This document shows positions 44,257 to 56,100 of a DNA stretch of 64,000 nt, one piece after another. Each line of letters begins with the position of its first letter. The stretch's first letter is position 1. The notes beneath the pieces were generated by a model that saw only the letters and a program-made list of their open reading frames with translations, was not told the DNA's origin and did not search any database. The position numbers and the translations under genes are program-made. Source of the DNA: Sorghum bicolor (Eukaryota > Streptophyta > Magnoliopsida > Poales > Poaceae); contig NC_012872.2 of the NCBI RefSeq assembly GCF_000003195.3, positions 19,749,804-19,813,803 on the forward strand. Direction: 5' to 3'.

Positions 44257-45772
44257 TGCACATCGATGTCTGGAAAGAATAGCAAGATAGAATAATAGAT
44301 AAGTCAGATAAAGGTAAGTAAAGATAACTAGTAGTGAGCTAGCTAGGTGGGAGGACAACGAGTTAGTAAGGACTCCTATGTATCTAACTCTACTTTTGTG
44401 TTCTAACCCTAATCAATGTAAATGACTCAACTAGACTAGTATCCAAACAGACTTGTGTGGTCGGAAGTCGGCTGCAATAGGAGGATGAAACTCCTATCCA
44501 AACAAACCTTTGTCTTATGGGCGCCTACAGACTGTACCCGACATGAATAGAACCTATTGGGAAGCAGAGGCCTATCACGCTTCGCCGCCACCGGCTAACA
44601 TGTTTGATACGGTGGCATCCACTAATAAGGACTAGCCTAAGCACCTCGCTTACACTAGTCTTATAACTTCAACTATCACGTAAATAGCCAAAACCCCTAA
44701 TGGTAGTGGAACACACACAAGGTGTTGAAGACACAAATCTAACTAAGGCAGCTACACTAATAAGACGAAGACACAACACTACTACAAGTATAGTAATGCA
44801 CTAAGCAATACTCAAAGTCAAGACTTGAAGTAAATACTTAGTAAAGTAAAGAAAGACTATATTAATATAAAGAATGTAATACAAGAGAAAAGGTACAAGA
44901 GCTATACTAGACTCTCCAGAAGACAGCTCTGGAGTCCCGAGCTTCGCTCGACTCGACTCTAACTCCCACTCTAGACTAGACAACTCTACACTTGATCTCC
45001 CAAGTGGGATTTGGAAATGAAATATAGATGAAAGATGTTGTGATGGATGATGGAGGACCCCTCCTTATATAGGGGTGAGAGAGGGGGTGCCACGTCAGCG
45101 ATCCGCGTGCTCCTTCTTTCTCCACCCTTGGATGCACCGACCTCCCAACTACCTTAGATGGACGGTTGGAGCATTGCCACACATAATGAAGGTCAGTGGG
45201 AGTGAACCGACTATAGATGGGGCCTACTTGTAGGTCAGTCGACCTACCCTTTGGCTGATAGTGGGTCCCACTGACCTTATAGAAGGTCCTTAGGTCGGTG
45301 GGATGCTTGGTCAGGCGGCATCACCCAATTGGTTGGTCGACCGACCGACCTTTGGGCCCCCTGGCTCACCACTAGCCTCCTGGTGGTTTCCCACTTGTCA
45401 TGTGAAGTGTTGTCCAAAATTGAGTCTAGTTGTACACTTGCTTGCTTCCATGTGGGCCCAAGGATCCATGTGCTAAGTGTTTGAGCCGTTGAGGGCAAGC
45501 ACACTTGGATCCAAGGGTTGGGATTGACTCCTTGGAGTATGCCATGGCTCATGACATGGAGGGGAGCCCCTAGTGGGCCCAAACCCTAGTCGGTCAACCT
45601 AGGTTATGGGGCCCACAGGGCTCATTTCCTTCTTCCCTGCATTGAACAAGCTAAGAGTACAAGTGGAACTTTATTAGTGATAAATATATTCATGTGATGC
45701 TTATCTTCCTTCATTCGAGGACTGTTGACAGGCTTTTGAGGATATAGAATTGGGTCTTATTTCCTGTCAACA
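44257..45772 (-). repeat. 3' LTR of E
   Basis: About 1516 bp. On minus it starts TGTTGACAGG and ends GTGCA. The left boundary in window coordinates is uncertain by a few bases. TATATAAG (minus) lies near 45063-45070. A perfect 10-bp inverted repeat, TGTTGACAGG at 45723-45732 and CCTGTCAACA at 45763-45772, sits at the LTR's own 5' tip. The motif GGTCGGT/ACCGACC recurs at 45290-45350. Confidence 0.75.
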
Positions 45773-45787
45773 AGATCCCCCAAGCTT
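45773..45787 (-). promoter_or_regulatory. Polypurine tract of E
   Basis: On minus, AAGCTTGGGGGATCT directly precedes the LTR. Confidence 0.8.
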
Positions 45788-46217
45788 AACCTTTGCTCGT
45801 CCCGAGCAAACAATCAAGACTTGGTTCGATTGGATCAGGTATCATCACTAAGTTAACATCTTAATAGTACTAAGTGCACAACAAAGAACTTCTCCTTGAA
45901 TGGAAAACTTAGCAATGCTAACACACCAATTTTACTTTAGCTCCTATGGGGCTTATAGCATTAACTCAGTCTTGGGATGTTGAGAGATAGAACAACTTTG
46001 ACTGGACATCTACTTCTCTCATTCTTTAGCAAGTTTCATGCCAAAGGTTTTTGCTAAGTTTTTCAAAAGAAATCTTAATGTTCCTCATATGGTTTCTCTC
46101 AAGTCACTCAAGTGGTGTATAAAACCTTACCAAGGCATATGAGTAAGTTGCCTTCTCTATGCAATCCTACCATAATAAAGGCTTATGTGGAGCTCGAGGT
46201 AGGAACAAGAAGATGGC
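45788..46217 (-). other. Non-coding internal DNA of E, left part
   Basis: No gene seen. It includes ATGGC at 46213-46217, the left target site of A4. Confidence 0.5.
46213..46217 (-). repeat. Left target-site duplication of A4
   Basis: ATGGC; the right copy at 62686-62690 is ATGAC, one mismatch. Confidence 0.65.
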
Positions 46218-46826
46218 TATTGGGTATTCTTAACATCATTACCAAAAGTAAACTTAGTTTTCTAATTCTGATAACGGTGCCAAAAATGCCAAACCTATCC
46301 CTCATACCACTTAAGCCAAGTTGTCATCCCCAGCATGACATGAGAGACGCGGTATTGAAATATGCAATTGCTCATCTAAATAAATAATGAAATGGGATCT
46401 GCAAGCGCACAGATTAATACCGATGTAGCATTTTAACTGGGAAGTATTCCAGGTATCGTTATTTATATTTTTACCACTGGAAAGGGATTAGTAACCTTCA
46501 ATGTTGATTATAGAATGGATTATAAGATTGAGTATCTATCATTGCATGTATAATTGAGAACATTTATCTAATTCTTTCATACAGAGGTAAGTGTCACATA
46601 AAAGATATATGAAGTAATGAATAGTGACAAAGATAATTAATCTGATCAGCATAACTTAGCCACATAATAAATATGATAAGCACCTCAATTAGATATTCTA
46701 GCAAGTCATTAGCATGGAATTAGAACGAACTACAAGAATATTTCTTAAGTTATTCTCAACTATACAGTCTAGCATTATCATAGTTAGTGCAAGCATACTT
46801 AGCAATCATTGTGAGACAAGACTACG
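46218..46826 (-). repeat. A4 3' LTR, first piece
   Basis: Downstream (U5-side) 609 bp of the LTR up to the A3 insertion. It aligns with 61041-61650 of the A4 5' LTR. Confidence 0.85.
46822..46826 (-). repeat. Left target-site duplication of A3
   Basis: CTACG, identical to 55055-55059. Confidence 0.92.
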
Positions 46827-48481
46827 TGTTGGGTATTCTTAACATCATTACCAAAAGTAGACTAAGTTCTCTAAATCTAGTAACGGTGCCAAAAATGCCA
46901 AACCTATCCCTCACAACACTTAAGCCAAGTTGTCATCCCCGGCATGATATAAGAGACGCGGTATTGAAATATACAATTGCTCTTCTAAATAAATAATGAA
47001 TGGGATCTGCAAGCGCACAGATTAATACCGATGTAGCATTTTAACCGGGAAGTATTCTAGGTATCGTTATTTATATTTTTACCACTGGGAAGGGATTAAC
47101 AATCATCACTATTGATTACAGAATAGAATATGAGATTGAGCATCTATCATTGCATGTATAATTGAGAACATTATATCTAACTCTTCATAGAGGGATAAGT
47201 GTCACATAAAATGTATATGAAATTATAATAGTGACAAGGTTAACTAATCTGATCTAGCCACATAATAAATATGATAAGCACCTCAATTAGATACTCTAGA
47301 AAGTCATTAGCATGGTATTAGAACGAACTACAAGAATATTCCCTAAGTTATTCTCAACTATATAGTCTAGCATTATCATAGTTAGTGCAAGCATACTTAG
47401 CAATCATTGTGAGACAAGACTACGCCCATGCATAGTGATATTAGCAAGGTAAATGAGAAACATAGCAATCACTCCCCTGTAATAATGTTGCTCTGCCAGC
47501 CCAATACACGAGAGGGGGACTATATAAGAATCAATGAAGCTGTCACTATCACGAACCACCCCACGATCTGGCATATTGGGTACAATCGCAGATAAATATG
47601 GTATAAGCACCACGCCTACACAATATCTATCATTTACCCATGGATCCGATGGATAAACGCTATACGATCCTAAGCATGTATATGGATCCAATCTAACTCA
47701 GCCAAGTACATAACTATGATAAACTAAGAACAATATAATCTTGAATATAAGCAAGTAGAGCAAAGTCATAAGCAATATATTGAAGTAGAACAAAGTCATA
47801 TTCATAATATTGAAGAACAAAGATAATTAGAAGAACAATTAGAAGCACAATTAGAGAATTACCAAGAATCCTCCTGACAGATCCGGAAACCAATCGAAGA
47901 TTGACTCCTTCTAGTTCTAATCCTATGTTGCTATGCTAATCTAGATATCTAATTGATGTGGTGGCTCTAATCTTGATCAGAGGCTTCTTCTCCCTTGAAG
48001 AACAATGAATTAGGGTTGAGAGGCTCTTTCCTCCATGGGCCAGGGAGTCTGGTTTTATAGTCCCTTCAAGTGAATATGGGCCGTTGGATCAAACCGACAT
48101 AGATTGTATGATTTAGATTCATCCTTTAGGTCGGTGGAGATCTCCCGCAAAGCAGAGTCCTGATTGGACTCAGGAGGTGGGCGGGCGCCCTGACCAACTG
48201 GGCGGGCGCCCAGGGTCAGGCCCCGTTTCGCCTCCGCTTCGGTCTCGTGGCTTCTGGAGTCTTCTAGATGTAAGATAATTGCGCGGCACGTTAATATCTC
48301 TATGTAATCCCCACGTGTGGGCCTTTCTTTCGTATTTCCTGATAACCCCCTGCAGAAATAGACAAACACCAAAACTCGTGGAATTCTGTCAGATAAAACC
48401 CTAAGTCTAGATGTTGATTTCATTTGGATCCTTTTCTTTATTTATTTGATAATTAAATTTGATACTTAAGGACCGTCAACA
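46827..48481 (-). repeat. 3' LTR of A3
   Basis: On minus it starts TGTTGACGGTCC (48481) and ends at 46827. GC boxes at 48179-48190 and 48200-48211; TATAAAA (minus) at 48053-48059. Confidence 0.92.
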
Positions 48482-48496
48482 AACTCCCCCAAGCTT
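48482..48496 (-). promoter_or_regulatory. Polypurine tract of A3
   Basis: On minus, AAGCTTGGGGGAGTT directly before the LTR. Confidence 0.85.
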
Positions 48497-50583
48497 ACCT
48501 CTTGCTCGTCCCTGAGCAAGGATAGACTCAGCTATGGATCATAAGTTGTTGCAATATCATTAAAATTTGACGGTACACATGCTTTTTAAATAAGATGTCA
48601 TCCCTGAGTTAGAGTAAACTGTCAAGACTTAAAACTTAATTACTTTACCTTCACCATGGGACTTGTAACTGTCACTTCTGTCTTGAGTGGTAAAAAGATA
48701 GAACAGTCTAGCCAAGTGCCATGTCTCTTATTCTTGATCAGCTATAGCTCTGGGGTTTTTCCAGATTTTCAAATAAAACTCAGAGTTTCCTTGTATGATT
48801 CTCTCAGATCTCTCTTTTGTGGTATTTCTGGATCCTTACCAAGGTAGTGATGGTATATGCCTTCTCTCAAGATATGGTTGTATTTATGGTATGAGGCATA
48901 ATGACATTGCCTTCTCTCTCACCCTACTCTAATAAGGCTTTAATATCTGGAGCTCATAGGTGGGAGATAAAGTATACATACTTGCAAGACATGTATTGCA
49001 TAGTCAAACCATGGATCCAAAGTAACAAGTCAATAAGTTTAATCAAGATGTGCATGTGTGGCGAATGAATGGTGTATGGTGATGATGGTGATAACAATGG
49101 CGGAAACAATGGTGGTGGAAGTCTAATTCTACTTTGCTCTTTGAGGGGATACATACCTTTCTTGCTTTTTGAAACTTTGTGAGGAGAATGAGATGCTCTC
49201 TATATGTATATTTTTATTTTTTTTTCAGGTGGGTATCTTGTACCCCTAATTCTACTGTCGGATACTTGTCCATTTTTATCTCTCGTCGCACTTTTTCTTT
49301 TCTTTCGAGGTTCCGAGCACTTGCTCCTTTTTATTTCCTCATTTTTTTTAGAGCACTCATCTCTTGAGATAATATAGCAAGTGGTAGTAACAAGATAACT
49401 TGAGAATTTATTTCATAAGGGAAAAACAGAAATAGTTTTGGTTATTCTCTCCCGGATTAAGAGTAGAATATTTTTGGGTGGTTCTGGAGATGGAAATGGA
49501 TGGATATATGTGGATGGTACTTCCGGAGTAGAAGTAGCATATATGAGTGAACGTGCAAGTGAATCTTGATTTAACCACATGACAAGCTCCTAAGGGTCTA
49601 CACAGCTTGACCACACTTAATGCTCATAAGCAGTAAATAGTAAATGTGTGGCTCAAAGTCTAGCAAGCATGTATATGTGGCTGTGGTAGGAATTTAAACT
49701 CTCGTCATACAGGAACTCATCATGCAATACTTTAAAGATTTTCAAAGATAAAATTCTCTAGAATTCTAGCATCTCTAGAAACAGATAAATAGCAGCTCAA
49801 CATTCTCGTATCATATCCGTTAACAACTTAGACTTCAGATCAAGTTTTCATCCCACAAGTTTAGGTCTAGAGCAAGCTTTAAATTATAACAGTTATATCT
49901 AAACTTGAGAGAGAACTTAAATTGTGCAAATTAGGCAGAGCAACTATTCATCATATCCATGCTTGAGTTTTATTTAGATACAGATTAGCATAGCCACTTT
50001 ATTTATTTATTAAACACACTAAGCAAAAGACAAATATATATATAAGCATAAACTCTTTATTTGGTTTTCCATAGTTATGTGTATTTATATTCTAAAATAA
50101 TATAAGTATAAAGATAGATAGATAGATAGAAATACTTATTGAAAGTCAGCAGCATTCTGACAGCGATTAGAATGTCCTCCGTCTGCTAGTCTTCTTGATT
50201 CTTAAATTCTGTGGAGCTCAAATAGACAACAAAGCTTGTGGCACTGATTAAGTGTTAGCATAAATATCTAGCCTTTATTATGTTGAGACTCCTTAATAAT
50301 TATTACTCCCTATTTTTATATTTTTATTTTATAAAGCAGAAAAGAAATTTTTATTTTATTTTTATGCCACCACAGTGAATGTACTTATAGGTTTTATGTC
50401 ACTCGTATACTCACATGGGGCTTACTGTTTTTCACATTTTTATTTTCTTTTTAAGATAGTATGAACATGAATAACTAAGTAAACTATTTTAAAATAATTG
50501 AAAGGGAAAAGATAACTACCAAGTTTACCTCTTGGCAAGGCGTTCGGTGTTTTTAAGTCCTCCGAACGGGACTCTCCAATTTC
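48497..50583 (-). other. 3' non-coding region of A3
   Basis: About 2.1 kb, homologous to those of A1, A2 and A4, with no gene. A GATA microsatellite is at 50112-50130. Next to it A3 lacks an about 85-bp segment, present in A4 (57711-57800), that holds the internal purine-tract hairpin. Confidence 0.6.
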
Positions 50584-53238
50584 TTAATCGAGCTGAGGTT
50601 CGTTGGGTGGCATAGTCGGTACTCCCGGCAGCGCCTCCTCTTCATGTATAGTTATCTTCATTTTCCACACCTGACTCGGTACTTCAATCTCCTCTGGATA
50701 ATTCTGTTTAAACTCTACATCTTCTGACCTTATAACTTCTCCTTCGTAGTCTGCCCATCCGTCCTTGATGATCTGCCTCCTCTGGTTGCGGTTGCGTCTC
50801 TTCCTGACCTGCTTAGATTCTTCAACGATATAGTTAGGGTCAGTAAAATAACGGCACACCTTCTCTGAGGGGAAGTGCATATGGACTTCTCCGGTTCCAA
50901 TGTAAATAATTGCTTTAACGGTGCTGAGGAACGGTCTTCCAAGGATGATGGGTGGATTGTACTCGTCTTCTCCCATGTCAATAACCTGAAAGTCTGTGTA
51001 GACAAAATGGTCGTCTATTTTGACTGGGACATCAGTTACTGTTCCTTTGACTTCTCGAAATGTCTGATCTGCCATCTGAAGCTGAATGTATGTTGGTCTT
51101 AGTGGCATGGTTCCGAACAAGAGTCGATAGGTGACTGCGGCCATTATGTTGACGCCCGATCCGGTGTCGCAAGTCGTCTTGTAGAAGCTATATCCATGTA
51201 TGGAGCAGTAGATGCTTGGCATTCCTGGGTCGTCCTTCTTGGTCAAGAATGGTGACTTAAGTTGTTGATCTTGGCATCCATGAACTACAGTGACCATCTT
51301 AGCTGACTCGGTCCACACTTGCTTGTTCCGGTTTCTCCTGTTGGTCCTCTTCCTTGATTCACGTCTGGATTGATTTGGAATTTGTGTAGTCTTGTTCTTG
51401 AAGAAAAATGTCTCCTTCTTCCCTTTGACGTAGAAACTGATCTTGGCAGCACTAGCGTAGATGATAGCTCCCGTGGTGTTCAGGAATGGCCTTCCTAAGA
51501 TGATAGGTGCTCTCTCATCATTTCCGGTCTCTACCACTACGAAGTCTGCTAGGGCATACAAGGTACCAACTCGGACACAAAGGTTCTTCAATATTCCTTT
51601 TGGAAAAGTTATCGTCTGATCTGCAAACTGCAAACACATGGTTGTTTCTAATAAAGGATATGTAAAGAATTTTTCATAGAGTACCCTGGGTATAATGTTG
51701 ACACTGGAGCCAAAGTCGCAGAGTGCTTCTGGAACGTCCACCATGCCGATTGAGATAGGGATGACGGGGCGTCCTGGATCGCCTCTCTTGATCGGCAGAA
51801 GGTCAGTAGAGAATTCATTGACGGGGTTACTCCAATTACCTGCATCAAACATGTCTACAAGATTTGCAGATTCTAATCCTTCCGGTTGTGATGGTATACC
51901 GGGGTTAGTAGTAGGAACAGCAGCAGCTATTTGATTTAACTGAGATTCAATCATTTTATTAAAGCTAATTTTATTCTTGATGGCAGTAGAGAAATTATCC
52001 ATTCTATTATTTATATTTTCTAGCATTTTATCATTAGATGCCAATTTCTTAGATAGGTTATCCATTAGCTTTCCTTGATTAGACACTAACTCTCTCAAAG
52101 GTGGAAAATTATTATTATTGTTGTAAGAATTGTTACCTTGATAATTACCTGAGTAGTTAGGCCTCTGTTGATTCCAACCTTGATTTTGTTGAGTACGGTT
52201 GTAGTAGTAGTAGTAGTAGTTGTTGTTGTTGATGTAGTTCACATCCTCAAGCACCTCAGGGCAGTGGTTGCCTGAGTGTCCACTGTTTCCACACTCCTCA
52301 CAAGTCATGTGAGAGTCATAGATGTGCATAACTTCTTTCTTGTCTCCAGCTCTATCGTCGAGCTTCTTCATGAGGAGGTCTAGCTTTGCAGACAGCATGT
52401 CTACCTCCTTGAGCTGATGCATACATCCACCTCTCTTGCGTGTCTGGGTCCTCTCTTTATTCTAGCTTTGGTTGGACGCCATCTTCGCCACAAGAGCTGT
52501 GGCTTGTGGTATAGTAAGTGATAAGAATGCTCCTCCAGCTGCAGCATCCATGGTCTCTCGGGCACTGTTGCCGAGCCCATGATAAAACGTCTGCATCAGT
52601 AGCCAATTCTCCATTCCATGATGGGGACATTCTAGGATGTAGTCTTGGAAGCGCTCCCATGCTTCTGGAATAGATTCATCATTTTGTTGCTGAAAACTTG
52701 TAATCTTCCCACGGAGAGCATTGGTCTTGCTCATGGGAAAGAACTTTGCCAGGAAGTTTGTTGAGCAGAGTGCCCACGTAGTGTTCTTCTCCTTTGTAGC
52801 GTAGAACCACTGCTTCGCTCTTCCTAACAGTGAGAATGGGAAGAGGCGAAGTAGTATAGCATCTTTGGAAACTCCTGATATGGTGAATGTGTTGCAAATC
52901 TCCAGGAAGTGTTGTAAATGAGCACTAGCATCTTCGTGTGCCTTCCCACAGAACTGGTTGGATTGCACCATGTTGATAAGTCTAGGCTTGAGCTCAAAGT
53001 TGCCATCGATCTCTGCAGCAGGTCCAGTGCGGATGTTGTCCGTAGTGGGAGCTGAGAACTCGCGGATTGATTTGTTCGCCATGGCTTCGAACTCTGAAGA
53101 CAAGTTCCGGTGATCTTCTTGATTGGATGAAGCTTCTTGCTGAAGTGTTGATGATCTCTTCTTGAGCTTGGCTCTCGTCTTCTTGAATAATGCTTCGGGA
53201 TTGTCTACAAAATTTCCTAGAAGATGTCTTCTATTCGT
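50584..53238 (-). pseudogene. gag-pro: A3 gag with two tandem retropepsin domains, one in-frame stop
   Basis: A single frame of 885 codons from 53238 to 50584, broken only by a TAG at 52462-52464 where A4 has Trp (TGG). The start aligns with the A4 ATG at 60881 but reads ACG here; an ATG at 53313 is in frame but lies upstream of a likely splice acceptor (TTATGCAG, 53247). Athila-type Gag capsid at about residues 75-250 (LLRLFPFSLLGRAKQWFY, CPHHGMENWLL). CX2CX4HX4C knuckle near residue 313 (CEECGNSGHSGNHC). Asn-rich linker. Protease 1: CDFGSSVNIIP, Asp at residue 508 (51715-51717), with APIILGRPFL. Protease 2: CDTGSGVNIM, Asp at residue 691 (51166-51168), with PPIILGRPFL. A basic/acidic tail follows. 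No RT follows. It would supply particle proteins; the use of two proteases is unexplained. Confidence 0.85.
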
Positions 53239-53373
53239 ACATTCCCCTGCATAAGATAAAAATAGAAAAATATCGGGGTAAAACTGTATAAGAGAATAGA
53301 TAAGCTCAAACATATTAGTGATGCGAATGATAACTCAAAATCTTTTATTCCATTATTGATTAGTAATCAACCT

Positions 53374-53391
53374 TCCCCGGCAACGGCGCCA
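53374..53391 (-). promoter_or_regulatory. Primer binding site of A3 (tRNA-Asp)
   Basis: On minus TGGCGCCGTTGCCGGGGA, eight bases from the LTR end. Confidence 0.88.
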
Positions 53392-53399
53392 AAAATGCT

Positions 53400-55054
53400 T
53401 GTTGGGTATTCTTAACATCATTACCAAAAGTAGACTAAGTTCTCTAAATCTAGTAACAGTGCCAAAAATGCCAAACCTATCCCTCACACCACTTAAGCCA
53501 AGTTGTCATCCCCAGCATGATATAAGAGACGCGGTATTGAAATATGCAATTGCTCTTATAAATAAATAATGAATGAGATCTGCAAGCGCACAGATTAATA
53601 CCGATGTAGCATTTTAACCGGGAAGTATTCCAGGTATCGTTATTTATATTTTTACCACTCGGAAGGGATTAACAATCATCACTATTGATTACAGAATAGA
53701 ATATGAGATTGAGCATCTATCATTGCATGTATAATTGATAACAATATATCTAACTCTTCATACTGGGATAAGTGTCACATAAAAGATATATGAAATTATA
53801 ATAGTGACAAGGTTAACTAATCTGATCTAGCCACATAATAAATATGATAAGCACCTCAATTAGATACTTTAGAAAGTCATTAGCATGGTATTAGAACGAA
53901 CTACAAGAATATTCCCTAAGTTATTCTCAACTATATAGTCTAGCATTATCATAGTTAGTGGAAGCATACTTAGCAATCATTGTGAGACAAGACTACGCCC
54001 ATGCATAGTGATATTAGCAAGGTAAATGAGAAACATAGCAATCACTCCCCTGTAATAATGTTGCTCTGCCAGCCCAATACACGAGAGGGGGACTATATAA
54101 GAATCAATGAAGCTGTCACTATCACGAACCACCCCACGATCTGGCATATTGGGTACAATCGCAGATAAATACGGTATAAGCACCACGCCTACACAATATC
54201 TATCATTTACCCATGGATCCGAGGGATAAACGCTATACGATCCTAAGCATGTATATGGATCCAATCTAACTAAGCTAAGTACATAACTATGATAAACTAA
54301 GAACAATATAATCTTGAATATAAGCAAGTAGAGCAAAGTCATAAGCAATATATTGAAGTAGAACAAAGTCATATTCATAATATTGAAGAACAAAGATAAT
54401 TAGAAGAACAATTAGAAGCACAATTAGAGAATTACCAAGAATCCTCCTGACAGATCCGGAAACCAATCGAAGATTGACTCCTTCTAGTTCTAATCCTATG
54501 TAGCTATGCTAATCTAGATATCTAATTGATGTGGTGGCTCTAATCTTGATCAGAGGCTTCTTCTCCCTTGAAGAACAATGAATTAGGGTTGAGAGGCTCT
54601 TTCCTCCAGGGGCCAGGGAGTCTGGTTTTATAGTCTCTTCAAGTGAATATGGGCCGTTGGATCAAACCGACATAGATTGTATGGTTTAGATTCATCCTTT
54701 AGGTTGGTGGAGATCTCCCGCAAAGCAGAGTCCTGATTGGACTCAGGAGGTGGGCGGGCGCCCTGACTAACTGGGCGGGCGCCCAGGGTCAGGCCCCGTT
54801 TCGCCTCCGCTTCGGTCTCGTGGCTTCTGGAGTCTTCTAGATGTAAGATAATTGCGCGACACGTTAATATCTCTATGTAATCCCGACGTGTGGGCCTTTC
54901 TTTCGTATTTCCTGATAACCCCTTGCAGAAATAGACAAACACCAAAACTCGTGGAATTCTGTCAGATAAAACCCTAAGTCTAGATGTTGATTTCATTTGG
55001 ATCCTTTTCTTTATTTATTTGATAATTAAATTTGATACTTAAGGACCGTCAACA
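53400..55054 (-). repeat. 5' LTR of A3
   Basis: 1655 bp, near-identical to 46827-48481. An incidental 138-codon ORF (53977-54393) recurs in the A4 LTRs. Confidence 0.92.
54626..54784 (-). promoter_or_regulatory. A3 promoter: paired GC boxes and TATA box
   Basis: GC boxes at 54773-54784 and 54752-54763 (21 bp apart), then TATAAAA (minus) at 54626-54632. Confidence 0.6.
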
Positions 55055-55059
55055 CTACG
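55055..55059 (-). repeat. Right target-site duplication of A3
   Basis: CTACG; the interrupted A4 LTR resumes with the same bases. Confidence 0.92.
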
Positions 55060-56085
55060 CCCATCCATAGTGATATTATCAAGGTAAATGAGAAACATAA
55101 CAATCACTCCCCTGTAATAATGTTGCTCTGTCAGCCCAATACACGAGAGGGGAACTATATAAGAATCAATGAAGCTGTCACTATCACGAACTACCCCACG
55201 ATCTGGCATATTGGGTACAATCGCAGATAAATATGGTATAAGCACCACGCATACACAATATCTATCATTTACCCATGGATCCGATGGATAAACGCTATAC
55301 GATCCTAAACATGTATATAGATCCAATCTAACTAAGCCAAGTATATAACTATGATAAACTAAGAACAATATAATCTTGAATATAAACAAGTAGAGCAAAG
55401 TCATAAGCAATATATTGAAGTAGAACAAAGTCATATTCATAATATTGAAGAAAAGATGAACAATTAGAAGAACAATTAGAGAATTACCAAGAATCCTCTT
55501 GACAGATCCGGAAACCAATCAAAGATTGACTCCTTCTAGTTCTAATTCTATGTAGCTATGCTAATCTAGATGTCTAATTGATGTGGTGGCTCTAGGCTTG
55601 ATCAGAGGCTTCTTCTCCCTTGAGGAATTATGAATTAGGGTTGAGAGGCTCTCTCCTCCAGGGGACAGGGGGTCTGGTTTTATTGTCCCTCCAAGTGAAT
55701 ACGGGCCATCGGATCAAACCGACATTGATTGAACGGTTATCCTTGATCCTTTAGGTTGGTAGAGATTGATCTCGAAAGAGTGTTCTGATTGGACTCTGTA
55801 AGAGGGCGGGCGCCCAGGGCTAGGCCCCGTTCGGCCTCCGCTTCGTTCCCGTGGCTTCTGGAGTCTTCTAGATGTAAGATAATTGCGCGGCACGTTGATA
55901 TCTCTATGTAATCCCGACATGTGGGCCTTTCTTCCGTATTTCCTGATAACCCCCTGCAGAAATAGACAAACATCAAAACTCGTGGAATTCTATCAGATAA
56001 AACCCTAAGTCTAGATATTGATTTCATTTGGATCGTTTTCTTTGTTTATTTGATAATTAAATTTGATACTTAAGGACCGTCAACA
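55055..56085 (-). repeat. A4 3' LTR, second piece
   Basis: U3-side 1031 bp, ending on minus with the LTR start TGTTGACGGTCC at 56085. It has only one GC box (55804-55815), unlike its partner LTR, and a TATA-like TTTTATT that is degraded. Confidence 0.85.
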
Positions 56086-56100
56086 AACTCCCCCAAGCTT
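56086..56100 (-). promoter_or_regulatory. Polypurine tract of A4
   Basis: On minus AAGCTTGGGGGAGTT before the LTR. Confidence 0.85.

Larger units (their letters stand above)
46827..55054 (-). mobile_element. A3: complete non-autonomous Athila-like element (minus), youngest layer
   Basis: 8228 bp with LTRs of equal length (1655 bp), perfect 5-bp target duplication CTACG, tRNA-Asp primer site and polypurine tract. The only coding capacity is gag plus two protease domains; the internal region is 4918 bp. It sits inside the LTR of A4, a member of the same subfamily. This fits the class of gag-only elements mobilised in trans. Confidence 0.93.

Noticed and set aside
48055..48423. 122-codon ORF over the LTR U3, with relatives at 4201-4620, 35594-35839, 42759-43091, 54628-54996, 55737-56027 and 62421-62627
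   Set aside because: It spans the GC boxes, varies in length and frame among copies, and ends close to the TATA box.
50112..50130. GATA repeat
   Set aside because: Short microsatellite with no sign of function; a shorter version occurs in A4.
53374..53391. tRNA-like sequence (tRNA-Asp 3' end complement)
   Set aside because: Only 18 bases match, next to an LTR; it is a primer binding site, not a tRNA gene.
53977..54393. 138-codon minus ORF in the A3 LTR, also at 61629-62045 and in part at 47404-47691
   Set aside because: Lies in LTR non-coding DNA, AT-rich and hydrophobic by composition, and repeated simply because the LTRs are recent copies. The version at 55039-55518 crosses the A3/A4 junction and is chimeric.
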